Made by a program: the position numbers and the translations under genes
Shown here: one piece after another, positions 43,860-51,803 of the stretch
How the letters are laid out: each line of letters starts with the position of its first letter
How positions within the stretch are numbered: position 1 is the first letter of the stretch
Assembly: GCF_900109935.1 (NCBI RefSeq)
Contig: NZ_FOBV01000004.1
Span: 372,001 to 436,000, forward strand
Source: Chryseobacterium taichungense
GTDB lineage: Bacteria; Bacteroidota; Bacteroidia; Flavobacteriales; Weeksellaceae
Direction: 5' to 3'
Length of the DNA: 64,000 nt
The notes under the pieces: model-generated
Told to the model about the DNA's origin: nothing
Databases searched by the model: none
What the model saw: only the letters and a program-made list of their open reading frames with translations

Positions 43860-44573
43860 ATGAAGAAAAGAGTTTTGTTTTATCTAGTTGCTTTAGTTTC
43901 TACAGTATCGTTACAATCGTGTGTTACAAACTACGTAGTTTCAAAACCAGCAACTTACGCTAAAGAATACAAAACAGATGCCAAACTAGCATCTATTGAT
44001 ACTCACAAAATGGAACAGGATAAGCAACAACTTATCAATTCCTTTTTAGCAGAAAAAGCAGCAAGTATTGCAAATGCTAAAAATTCTATTAAAAATTCTG
44101 AGATTGCAAAGGCAATCATTCACAATAAAACCATCGATAACATTTTAACGGAAGCTCAGACTTATCTTGGAACTCCTTACCGATACGGAGGAATGACAAG
44201 AAATGGGATCGACTGTTCAGCTTTTGTTCTTTCGGTTTTTGGAGCTGCAGCAGGTCTTAGCTTACCAAGAGTAGCCGCTTCTCAATCTCAGGAAGGTGAA
44301 ACGGTAGAGAAAGAAAATTTACAGAAAGGAGATCTTATTTTCTTTTCTCACGGAAGAAGAATTTCTCATGTAGGTATTGTAGAAAGTGTAGATGAAAACG
44401 GTGAAGTAAAATTTATTCATGCTGCCACTTCAAAAGGGGTAATGATTTCTTCACTTAATGATTCATACTGGGGCCCAAAGTACAGATTCGGAAAAAGAAT
44501 CATTAATGAAAACGGAGAAGCTTACAATAATCTTGCTACAACCACTCCGGCATCAAACGGAACAAGTTTTTAA
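43860..44573 (+). CDS. NlpC/P60 (C40) family lipoprotein peptidase
   Basis: 237 residues. A lipoprotein signal (FYLVALVSTVSLQSC) anchors it to the envelope; a helical spacer of about 70 residues precedes the C40 domain. The catalytic Cys is in GGMTRNGIDCSAFVLSVFG, the His in RRISHVGIVESV and the third polar residue in KFIHAATSKGVMIS. Enzymes of this type cut gamma-D-Glu-diaminopimelate links in peptidoglycan stems and take part in wall turnover. Monocistronic with a terminator behind. Confidence 0.94.
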   Translation: MKKRVLFYLVALVSTVSLQSCVTNYVVSKPATYAKEYKTDAKLASIDTHKMEQDKQQLINSFLAEKAASIANAKNSIKNSEIAKAIIHNKTIDNILTEAQTYLGTPYRYGGMTRNGIDCSAFVLSVFGAAAGLSLPRVAASQSQEGETVEKENLQKGDLIFFSHGRRISHVGIVESVDENGEVKFIHAATSKGVMISSLNDSYWGPKYRFGKRIINENGEAYNNLATTTPASNGTSF

Positions 44574-44598
44574 TTTTAAATAATTGATTTAAATAATG

Positions 44599-44628
44599 AA
44601 ACCATCAAATCCTGATGGTTTTTTTATT
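44599..44628 (+). terminator. Terminator of the NlpC/P60 gene
   Basis: AAACCATCA pairs with TGATGGTTT around AATCC, followed by T-run. Confidence 0.85.
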
Positions 44629-45261
44629 TTTGGCTTCAAGAGCTGCTTCCTATCACCAATATGCAACCTGCAAACTTCCCTCCTAATTAAGGTATCAACA
44701 CACTACCACTTAAACCTTCTCCCATAAGCTTTGTCATTCTGAACACAGCGAAGCGTTGTGAAGAATCTCTTTTTAGTTATTAACGCTATGCTCGCAAGAG
44801 ATATTACGATATGCACATTCTTTCGAGCGCAAAGGCGTTTCACTCAGCAAATGATAGCGGCACAAGATATCCCTGAAGATAACCTCTGTCCTTCTGGTAA
44901 GATGGAGTTTCTGAAATTTATGGTGAGCCTTCACGGTAGTTGGCTTTGCGTACTCTTTTAAGTGGAACGCCTTTGTGAAACTAAATAAGCACAATACTTT
45001 TCAAAAAATCTTAGTGCGCTTAGTGTTCAAGATCAAGTAATTTCCCCATTGTCAGACACCAACACTTCCATCACTTGTGGCGTCGGCTAAGCTCGGCCAC
45101 CTGTCTTCCTATGTACGCGGGCCTTCGAGAACCTCAAGCCCCGCCAACCGACAACCTTTTGTCGTTCTGTAAAAACTCCCATACTCAGATACTCTAAAAA
45201 CCTCCGACGCTCAAACGTTCAATCTCCGACTCCCATGGTGGCTGAGCGGAGTCGAAGCCAC
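44629..45261. other. Gene-free region with degenerate dispersed repeats
   Basis: No convincing gene. It contains fragments of a kind found between genes in this group, such as GTCATTCTGAACACAGCGAA near 44731 and CTGAGCGGAGTCGAAG near 45242, the latter inside a small hairpin TGGCT/AGCCA. A 67-codon open frame at 44758-44961 has no family features and overlaps these repeats. Confidence 0.6.
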
Positions 45262-45300
45262 AAAAAAACTCCGGCCGGGAAAGATTTCCCAAACCGGAGT
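45262..45300 (-). terminator. Terminator of the HU-like protein gene
   Basis: ACTCCGG / CCGGAGT with the inner stem GGGAAA / TTTCCC; on the minus strand a run of seven T follows. It lies 150 nt behind the stop codon. Confidence 0.85.
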
Positions 45301-45453
45301 CAACACACTTGATGAAAATACCCATCCCTCACGATGGAATGTCGTAGCACTGATGGCAAGAACCGGTCCGCCCGAATGGTTGGGTCCGGACAGTACTGAT
45401 GGCAGGGTTCGGACAGTGCGAGTGTTGATGTCTGGTCTGTAGCATCCGTTTTG

Positions 45454-46188
45454 TTATGCCACGGTAAGTTGCTTATCCAATGATGCCGTTCTTGGCTGTT
45501 TCAGCATACTGCTTTCTGTAAACTGCGTCACTACTTCCAAATGATATGTCCCTGCCTCCAATGCCGGAATTACCACAATAAGCTCCGAAGGATTATTGGT
45601 AACAATATCCGAAGTCTCTACTTTTGTTCTGGCCTGCGTAGCGGCGTCGACAAAGAAAACGCCCACCGAAGGATCCTCGCCTGCTACCTTGATCTTGCTG
45701 CCCGCGATCTTCAGGTTTTTGCCCGGCGTAAGCAGGTCGTTTACCGAACCGCTCTTGACATCGGTAACCTGTAAGATCACTGCTGAAGAATCAGCAACGC
45801 CTAAGATATTGACCTCAATGTTAGGGATCTCGGCTCTTAGCTTCTCGCCCTGGTTGAACTGGAAGATAATGCTGTGCTTGTCTTTGTTAAACGTCTCCGA
45901 AGGACTGTCAAATACCCCGCGGATGGTCGTGCTTGCCGTGAAGTATCCGGTGTTTACGGAAAAGCCGTCGCACAGCTGGCAGCCCATTTCTTTCAGGAAC
46001 AGCTCGGTAGCGTGTTCCATGGAAGAGGCGGAGATGTCTGCCCCGCCACGGGATACTGCTGCCTGACAGATCTGTTGAACGTTAAGGCTTCGCTCGCTGG
46101 TCGTGCGGGCCGTGAAGTCATTGGGATTGTCTTTCGTTAAAACGTTATCGTACAGATACGCTTTGATGCGATGAAGAATTGTTGCCAT
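45454..46188 (-). CDS. HU/IHF-like DNA-binding domain protein with C-terminal Ig-like domain (DUF4469-type)
   Basis: 244 residues. The N-terminal ~120 residues fit the Bacteroidota HU-like DNA-binding domain (LNVQQICQAAVSRGGADIS, then CQLCDGFSVNTGYFTAS). The C-terminal ~100 residues resemble the DUF4469 Ig-like fold: ILQVTDVKSGSVNDLLTPGK, IAGSKIKVAGEDPSVGVFF and LEAGTYHLEVVTQFT. No signal peptide. Such proteins probably bind DNA; the role of the Ig-like part is unknown. A long 3' UTR with repeats separates it from its terminator. Confidence 0.8.
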   Translation of the reverse strand: MATILHRIKAYLYDNVLTKDNPNDFTARTTSERSLNVQQICQAAVSRGGADISASSMEHATELFLKEMGCQLCDGFSVNTGYFTASTTIRGVFDSPSETFNKDKHSIIFQFNQGEKLRAEIPNIEVNILGVADSSAVILQVTDVKSGSVNDLLTPGKNLKIAGSKIKVAGEDPSVGVFFVDAATQARTKVETSDIVTNNPSELIVVIPALEAGTYHLEVVTQFTESSMLKQPRTASLDKQLTVA

Positions 46189-46301
46189 AAGTATTTTCTT
46201 TAAAAATGATTGTTGATTTTAAAAACCTTCAAGGTTTTGGAAACCTTGAAGGTTTGATAATTTTTTATATTACTTCACGGATTATATAACCGCGAATCCA
46301 A

Positions 46302-47858
46302 TTACCTTACCCAGGTAGATGCCCATGGATCACCAGGATTTGTTCGATTAGCAAGTTGATCTGACATAAACCAATGTACTCCGGTAGAATAGCCACAATC
46401 ATGGTACATCGTTGGCCATCCACCGGCAGTAGAACTTGTGCAAGTAGCTCCATACCAGGTCCAGGTACCTACGTTAGGGATTGTCGTATTGTTACTGAAA
46501 TCTTCCGGACCTCCGGATCTGTGCCAGGTTCCAAGCCCCAAAATAGTAGTATCCGAGCTTCTTAAGGCCAGAATAGCAGGTCCTCCGCTCTGAGAAGTTG
46601 TTTTATTAGCATAGCTGGTCGATGAATTTCCAGCCCTCAGCTGAACCTGTGTACTTATGCTGGCAATTTGCATTACAACTGCACGGGATAGGTAACCACT
46701 GCTACCAGGACTTGTCATTTCAGTTTTCTGGGTTGGTACAGAAAGACTGGAACCGTTTACAGCGAGAAGCATCCAACCACCGCCATTAGTAGTCATATCA
46801 CAATATGCTCTCATCGGTGCATACGTAGTTCCTGCCTGATCAATATCTACATAATAAACTCCATCTGCCGTTGTCAGTCCTTTATTTAAAATTTCCTTAC
46901 AGCTTGCACAAGGCCCCAGATAAATAGTACATCCACCAGCTGTCGTAAAGGTTACCGCTCCATTGGTTGTACCGGTGTAAGTTCCTGATAAGGTATAGGT
47001 AAGATTTCCGCTGGTGCTGTATGTGCCCGCTGCGATGCTAAGTGTAAGTCCGCTTTGGGTAATGGTTTCCGCGGGATAAGTACATGCTCCTCCGGTGTAT
47101 GGTAATGTATAGGTTCCTGAATAAGATGCTCCGTTGATTAGTCCATTGAGTCTGTATTCAGGTAGTACATTTGACCAGGATCCGGCGCTGCAGCTAAATG
47201 TTGGATTGGGAGCTACGCTTATCGTTTTGGTTGAGCTCAGCGTAAGCTTGCTCCATGATGCCGTAAGGGTTCCACAGGCTGCCGGAGTTCCGGATAAAGT
47301 ATAGGTAACCGTCACTGTTCCTCCTGCAATCAAAGTACTTGAAGTGGGACTTACCGAAGCCACCGACAGACCGGTAACCCCTGAAAGCACAAGGTCTGAT
47401 GTACTGAAAGCAATGGTAGCAGTGCTGAAAGAGTTATTGGTCAGTGTTACCGTAAATGTGTTAGAAGCCGTCATGGCCGTCCCTGCTTTATAAGTTCCGT
47501 TAAGCGCGGAAGATGATACCACTACCGCCGGAACAGAAGAATTGGAAAGCTTCTGCCACACACTTCCGTCAAAATAATAATATCCTTCCGCGGTAATGTT
47601 AGCCGTTTTGGTGCTGGGAGAAGCAACCGCTGAAAGAGCATAGACAATAGCTCCTTTCTGAGGGGTATCATAGTTTGCATCTTTCCCCTTGATGTCAACC
47701 CCCTCTAATCTTGGGGCAATCAGCCCTTCAGCAGTGGTACTGCCTGTGGATTTTGCGGTAATGTCAAGGGTCGCCTTGGGAGAAGTATTGTTAATCCCCA
47801 CCTGAGCGAACATCGTAAGGCTGATGAATAAAACAGCCAGTGTAATAATGTTTTTCAT
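46302..47858 (-). CDS. Exported protein with C-terminal fibrinogen-like domain (adhesin type)
   Basis: 518 residues. A signal peptide (NIITLAVLFISLTMFAQVG) is followed by the Bacteroidota cell-surface start GINNTSPKATLDITAK, two or three beta-rich repeats of 80-90 residues (SNTFTVTLTNNSFSTATIAF and similar) and a C-terminal fibrinogen-like globe of about 190 residues: CKEILNKGLTTADGVYYVDI, AYCDMTTNGGGWMLL and HDCGYSTGVHWF. This architecture fits a surface adhesin or lectin that binds sugars or proteins. The usual type IX secretion C-terminal signal is not obvious. High Ser/Thr content throughout. Confidence 0.85.
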   Translation of the reverse strand: MKNIITLAVLFISLTMFAQVGINNTSPKATLDITAKSTGSTTAEGLIAPRLEGVDIKGKDANYDTPQKGAIVYALSAVASPSTKTANITAEGYYYFDGSVWQKLSNSSVPAVVVSSSALNGTYKAGTAMTASNTFTVTLTNNSFSTATIAFSTSDLVLSGVTGLSVASVSPTSSTLIAGGTVTVTYTLSGTPAACGTLTASWSKLTLSSTKTISVAPNPTFSCSAGSWSNVLPEYRLNGLINGASYSGTYTLPYTGGACTYPAETITQSGLTLSIAAGTYSTSGNLTYTLSGTYTGTTNGAVTFTTAGGCTIYLGPCASCKEILNKGLTTADGVYYVDIDQAGTTYAPMRAYCDMTTNGGGWMLLAVNGSSLSVPTQKTEMTSPGSSGYLSRAVVMQIASISTQVQLRAGNSSTSYANKTTSQSGGPAILALRSSDTTILGLGTWHRSGGPEDFSNNTTIPNVGTWTWYGATCTSSTAGGWPTMYHDCGYSTGVHWFMSDQLANRTNPGDPWASTWVR

Positions 47859-47900
47859 TGTTGATGTATTATAAGTTGTTAATGTTTGATACTTTATTTA

Positions 47901-48750
47901 TTGAACACAAAGTGCACAAAGTTTTTTTTAATGCATTGCGCTTTAAGTTTCACAAAGCCGCTCCGCTTATAAGAGCCTACAGAGACTTGAACACGAAGGC
48001 CACTAAGGTTTTTTCCAATACCTGCTGCTTTAAGTTTCACAAAGCCGCTTCGCTTATAAGGGCCCGCAGAGTAAACTGTTGAGATGAAAGACCACTCATC
48101 GTACCGAACCCCGGGAAATTCCCATCCTTTGGAGGGGTGGCGAAAATTCAACGAATTTTTGACGGGGTGGTTGTATCTATTCATCTATCATTTAGTTGTA
48201 GTAAAGCTGTTGTTTGAACACGAAGGCCACTAAGGTTTTTTCCAATACCTGCCGCTTTAAGGTTCATAAAGCCGCTTAGCTTATAAGGGCCCGCAGAGTA
48301 AACTGTTGAGATGAAAGACCACTCATCGTACCGAACCCCGGGAAATTCCCATCCTTTGGAGGGGTGGCGAAAATTCAACGAATTTTTGACGGGTGGTTAT
48401 ATCTATTCATCTATCATTTAGTTGTAGTAAAGCTGTTGTTTGAACACGAAGGCCACTAAGTCTTTTTCCAATACCTGCCGCTTAGGTTCACAAAGCCATT
48501 TCACTTAGAAAAACCCGCAGAGTAAACTATTGAAGATGAAAGACCACCCATTATACCGAAAACCGGGAATTCCCATCCTTTGGAGGGGTGGCGAAAATTC
48601 AACGAATTTTTGACGGGGTGGTTATATCTATTCATCAATCATTTAGTTGTAGTAAAGTTGTTGTTTGAACACGAAGGCCACTAAGTCTTTTTCCAATACC
48701 TGCCGCTTTAAGTTTCACAAAGCCGTTCTACTTAGAAGAGCCCGAGGAGT
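47901..48750. repeat. Tandem array of 225-227 bp units plus two partial units
   Basis: Unit starts (TTGAACACGAAGGCC) are at 47987, 48214, 48440 and 48665, giving periods of 227, 226 and 225 bp. Three units are complete; the fourth and an older, more diverged copy at 47901-47986 are both about 86 bp long, the first sub-module only. Each complete unit has an 86-bp part with CACAAAGCCG and CCCGCAGAG, and a 140-bp part holding CTTTGGAGGGGTGGCG and GACGGGGTGG. The second part recurs inverted at 20353-20411. Open frames across the array (for example 47894-48184 minus) are translations of repeat and show no protein features. Confidence 0.88.
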
Positions 48751-48871
48751 ATGGATTCGTAAAGCTCTTTTGATATCTTGTTGAGATCCCTACGGGGATG
48801 ACAAACAGAGTGGATTATTCTCCTGCTAAATCTTCGTGTTATTTGTGCAAGACCATTAGTGCTGTTTGTGT

Positions 48872-49429
48872 TTAGATCACCGGTGGCGGGCGACTGTATT
48901 GCTGGAGGCTGATCTTAATGACCCTGATAGGATAGAAAGCTAAACCAAAAGGTTTTTCTTTAGATGACATTATGCCATGAAGCTTTAGGAGCCCAGGACT
49001 TATTACCTGCATGAGCAGCTTACGGGAGAAAAAGTTTCCCGTAACAGCCTGTGAGCAGAAACCTCCGGGATTGCTGAACTGCTGGCTACCGGCAGGCGCT
49101 GTAAAGCAGAAAGAAGATCCTTTCTCGTATGTGGTATAGACTGTGGCAGGTGCTGTTTTTAAAGTTGATTTTAAAATTTTAGCTTTATGGTATACCGTGG
49201 GACAACCGCCAGAAGGCTCAATACCTACCGGCGCAGTAACGGATATTAAAGTATGGGAATCTGCATACACAGAGGCTTCTTCGGAAATGTAAATAATGGA
49301 GTCGGAACCTGAAAAGAGCGTTTGTGAACTGATGAAAACACTCACCAAAAACACCTGGCAACACAGCATCCTTACGCAAAAACGCAGGAATAAACGGGAT
49401 TGAGGGATTATGATTACAGGTATTTTCAT
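48872..49429 (-). CDS. Hypothetical exported protein ending in SRPPPVI
   Basis: 185 residues from the ATG at 49427-49429, which puts a hydrophobic export-like segment (FCVRMLCCQVFLVSVFISS) near the N-terminus; a longer start would translate the 21-bp hairpin element. The mature part has IIYISEEASVYADSHT and ends in YSRPPPVI. I recall uncharacterised flavobacterial proteins with a similar N-terminal YISE-like segment and RPPP tail, but cannot name a family. The frame is open without a domain hit, so it could be degenerate. Moderately supported as a gene. Confidence 0.45.
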   Translation of the reverse strand: MKIPVIIIPQSRLFLRFCVRMLCCQVFLVSVFISSQTLFSGSDSIIYISEEASVYADSHTLISVTAPVGIEPSGGCPTVYHKAKILKSTLKTAPATVYTTYEKGSSFCFTAPAGSQQFSNPGGFCSQAVTGNFFSRKLLMQVISPGLLKLHGIMSSKEKPFGLAFYPIRVIKISLQQYSRPPPVI

Positions 49430-49447
49430 CCTTTTTGTGCTTGAAAT

Positions 49448-49468
49448 AGTAGTCACACTCAGACTACT
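49448..49468 (-). repeat. 21-bp self-complementary element, copy 1
   Basis: On the minus strand AGTAGTC-TGAGTGT-GACTACT, a hairpin 20 nt before the start of the hypothetical exported protein. It is the exact inverted copy of the element at 49653-49673. Confidence 0.75.
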
Positions 49469-49635
49469 TTTGTTGCTAAACACTTAGGAATCAATCCTTT
49501 TTTTAAAATATTGGGTAAAAATGCGGTTGAATTTTGTGCGAATAAAAAGTAGCTTTAAAACAAAATATGATCCCTCTTCTTATTTAACATATTAAAAAAC
49601 AACAGATTATTATTTGGAAGTCACAATTATTTGTT

Positions 49636-49680
49636 TACATTTGCCACATAAAAGTAGTCTGAGTGTGACTACTTTTTCTC
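49636..49680 (+). promoter_or_regulatory. -7 box directly followed by 21-bp hairpin, copy 2
   Basis: TACATTTG (49636-49643) followed after 9 nt by AGTAGTC-TGAGTGT-GACTACT (49653-49673) and a T-run. The hairpin would be at the very 5' end of the RNA and looks like a terminator, so the transcript may be aborted there. Confidence 0.5.
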
Positions 49681-49875
49681 TAAATTATCGTACTGACACA
49701 GATAAAAATTACCACTTGTACAGTAGTTATATTTCAAAACCTGAAACCGTCTACCCTTTTAAGCTCTATCTATTAAAAGAAATCCCACTTAGAATAATTT
49801 TTTGTTGTTACCTATTTTATCATCAAGGAACCTTTTTACATAGCCCTTAAAAAAAGATATGACATATTTCCACAG

Positions 49876-50457
49876 CTAGCTGTTTTTATCAATATCAATA
49901 TCGAATTTATATAAGAGTCCGTAAATTTCAGAAAGTGAAAACCTGGTCTTTTTAAGCCTGTTTTGGGAAGGATCTATTGCATAATTCACCGAAGTCCTGA
50001 AGTCCGCTTTTTCAAGGTTGGTATTGTCGAAAACGGCACCGGATAAATCGCATGTGTTAAATACAGAATTTGATAAATTACACTCGGAAAAATCGACCTC
50101 ATGAAGAATACAGTTTTTAAAAACCGTTTTTCTTACCGTTGCTTTATAAAACACGCAATTATTCATTAAGCATCCTTCAAAGCTGAAAGCCATTCCGAAT
50201 TCGTTGCAATCGCTGAACTGAAGTCCGAACATCTTACATTCCCTGAAAATCACATCACGGAAAGCTGTGGAAACAATTTTTGCCATGCTCAGATTGCATC
50301 CGATAAAACCACAATCATTGAAATTAAAACCTGAAAGATCTGCGTACTCCAAATTGCAGTTTGTAAACGTACAGTTTTCATATTCGCCTTTATCTAAAGG
50401 TTGTTGTGCGAAATCTGTGTTCTCGAAATTTTGATCTGAGAAATATGATTGTTTCAT
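49876..50457 (-). CDS. Pentapeptide-repeat protein (Qnr-like)
   Basis: 193 residues from the ATG at 50455-50457; earlier codons add no repeat. The pentapeptide pattern A(D/N)LxX/CxF is clear for some 25 turns: CTFTNCNLEYADLSGFNFND, CNLSNSVFNTCDLSGAVFDN. This folds into a right-handed beta-helix that can mimic DNA. Length and the break near residue 110 resemble Qnr-like proteins that protect gyrase from quinolones, but a resistance role is not shown. It lies downstream of rodA on the same strand with a 116-nt gap and may have its own promoter. Confidence 0.88.
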   Translation of the reverse strand: MKQSYFSDQNFENTDFAQQPLDKGEYENCTFTNCNLEYADLSGFNFNDCGFIGCNLSMAKIVSTAFRDVIFRECKMFGLQFSDCNEFGMAFSFEGCLMNNCVFYKATVRKTVFKNCILHEVDFSECNLSNSVFNTCDLSGAVFDNTNLEKADFRTSVNYAIDPSQNRLKKTRFSLSEIYGLLYKFDIDIDKNS

Positions 50458-50573
50458 TGAATTTTGATGATATTTTTTGTCTCGCGGATTTAGCAGATTG
50501 CGTAGATTTTTCAATGTAAAATTTAAACAGAATGGTGTAAACTTCCATCATCCCGCTTCCAACTTCAAACCTT

Positions 50574-51803
50574 TTAAACCAAACTATTCTTATCCGAGTA
50601 ATTTAATTTAAAGAAAATAAAAGTCATGATCGAAAAGGCAAGCAAAGAACTTCCTCCGTAACTAAAGTAAGGCAACGGAATACCAACGGTCGGGAAGAGC
50701 CCCATCACCATTCCTAAATTGATTGTAAAGTGCATCAAAAGGATCGAAGCAAAGCAATATCCGAAAACACGATTAAAACCCGATTTCTGTTGTTCTGCAA
50801 GGTAATATATCCTTCCGATGTAGATCATATAGCAAAGAATCAATACGGCACTTCCTGCAAAGCCCCATTCTTCCCCTACCGTACAGAAAATATAATCGGT
50901 TTCCTGCTCAGGTACAAATTTCCCCTGAGTTACGGAACCTTCACGGTATCCTTTACCCCAAAGTCCACCGGAACCAATAGCTGTTTTTGAGTATAGCAGG
51001 TTATATCCTGATGTATCTCTGAAAGCTTTTTCACCTTTATACAAAACCTCAATTCTTTCTCTTTGATGCTTGGGCAGCTTTTCTAAAATATAAGGAGATC
51101 CGAAGGCTAGTCCGCAAAGCAATACGACAGAGCCTACAATTCCAGAAATTGAGATGACATTCCAGGACATTTTGTAGTAATTCATCGCAATCCAGGCTCC
51201 TACGATCACAATAATGGTGATGGCTACCCAGATAGGATTGACCGCCAGTGAGATCAGGAATACGCCGGCAAAAAGAAATCCAATTCCGAATAATAATCCG
51301 CTAAGTCCTTCGCGGTATAAGGCGATGAAAAACGCAATGAATACCAACATAGAACCGACATCGGGAATTGCAAGAACAACCACTGCAGGAATGCCAACAA
51401 TCGCCAGTGTAGTCAGCAAAGATTTTCTGTTCTTCAAATTAAATTCAGGTCCTGAAACATAATTGGCAAGCATAAGCGCCGTCCCGATTTTAGCGAATTC
51501 CACCGGCTGCATGGTAAAACTTCCGAATTTATACCAGTTTTTCTGTCCGAGAATCTCTTTACCAAATGGAAAAAGACCAATCAGCAACAGTACACCACCA
51601 ATATAGATAATTCCGGACATGTTCTCAAAAAATTTACTCCTTCCGACAAAAATAACGAGCCCCACAAAAAGAGAAATACAGAAGAAAATCAATTGTTTTT
51701 CTCCTAATTTCTGATCTACGCTATAAATATTTGCAATGGCAAAAGCACAAAGCAGGAAATATAAGCCAAGACCTAATTTATCTATTCCTTCTGCCCATTT
51801 CAT
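50574..51803 (-). CDS. rodA: Rod-shape glycosyltransferase RodA
   Basis: 409 residues with about ten membrane helices. A SEDS-family peptidoglycan polymerase that works with PBP2 in lateral wall growth. The SEDS hallmarks are visible: WYKFGSFTMQPVEFAKIGTA, the loop with ETDYIFCTVGEEWGFAG and the C-terminal MGLFPTVGIPLPYFSYGGSS. Its start overlaps the stop of the PBP2 gene by 4 nt, so translation is coupled. Last gene of the mre operon. Confidence 0.96.
   Translation of the reverse strand: MKWAEGIDKLGLGLYFLLCAFAIANIYSVDQKLGEKQLIFFCISLFVGLVIFVGRSKFFENMSGIIYIGGVLLLIGLFPFGKEILGQKNWYKFGSFTMQPVEFAKIGTALMLANYVSGPEFNLKNRKSLLTTLAIVGIPAVVVLAIPDVGSMLVFIAFFIALYREGLSGLLFGIGFLFAGVFLISLAVNPIWVAITIIVIVGAWIAMNYYKMSWNVISISGIVGSVVLLCGLAFGSPYILEKLPKHQRERIEVLYKGEKAFRDTSGYNLLYSKTAIGSGGLWGKGYREGSVTQGKFVPEQETDYIFCTVGEEWGFAGSAVLILCYMIYIGRIYYLAEQQKSGFNRVFGYCFASILLMHFTINLGMVMGLFPTVGIPLPYFSYGGSSLLAFSIMTFIFFKLNYSDKNSLV

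Larger units (their letters stand above)
49430..49875. other. Gene-free region with a pair of inverted hairpin elements
   Basis: No convincing gene. It holds two 21-bp self-complementary elements in mirror orientation (49448-49468 and 49653-49673) and a -7 box at 49636-49643. A 78-codon frame at 49614-49850 has no protein features. Confidence 0.5.

Noticed and set aside
44758..44994. Short open frames between the NlpC/P60 gene and the HU-like gene
   Set aside because: No domain, atypical composition, and overlap with dispersed intergenic repeat fragments.
45149..45164. CGACA-N6-TGTCG, a near match to the regulon palindrome
   Set aside because: The spacer is 6 instead of 5 nt, no TANNTTTG box lies 26 bp downstream, and no gene follows; probably chance.
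47894..48378. Open frames of 65-96 codons on the minus strand and 74 codons on the plus strand across the 47.9-48.4 kb region
   Set aside because: They are translations of the 226-bp repeat; the same peptide recurs wherever the repeat does, with no start context or protein family.
49614..49850. 78-codon plus-strand frame beginning at the 21-bp hairpin
   Set aside because: Its N-terminal similarity to the gene on the other side (KSSLSVTT) comes from translating the same 21-bp element; no protein features further on.
49876..50457. Acquired quinolone-resistance gene (qnr)
   Set aside because: Only the pentapeptide fold and length are similar; no mobile element or strong identity can be shown, so resistance is not claimed.
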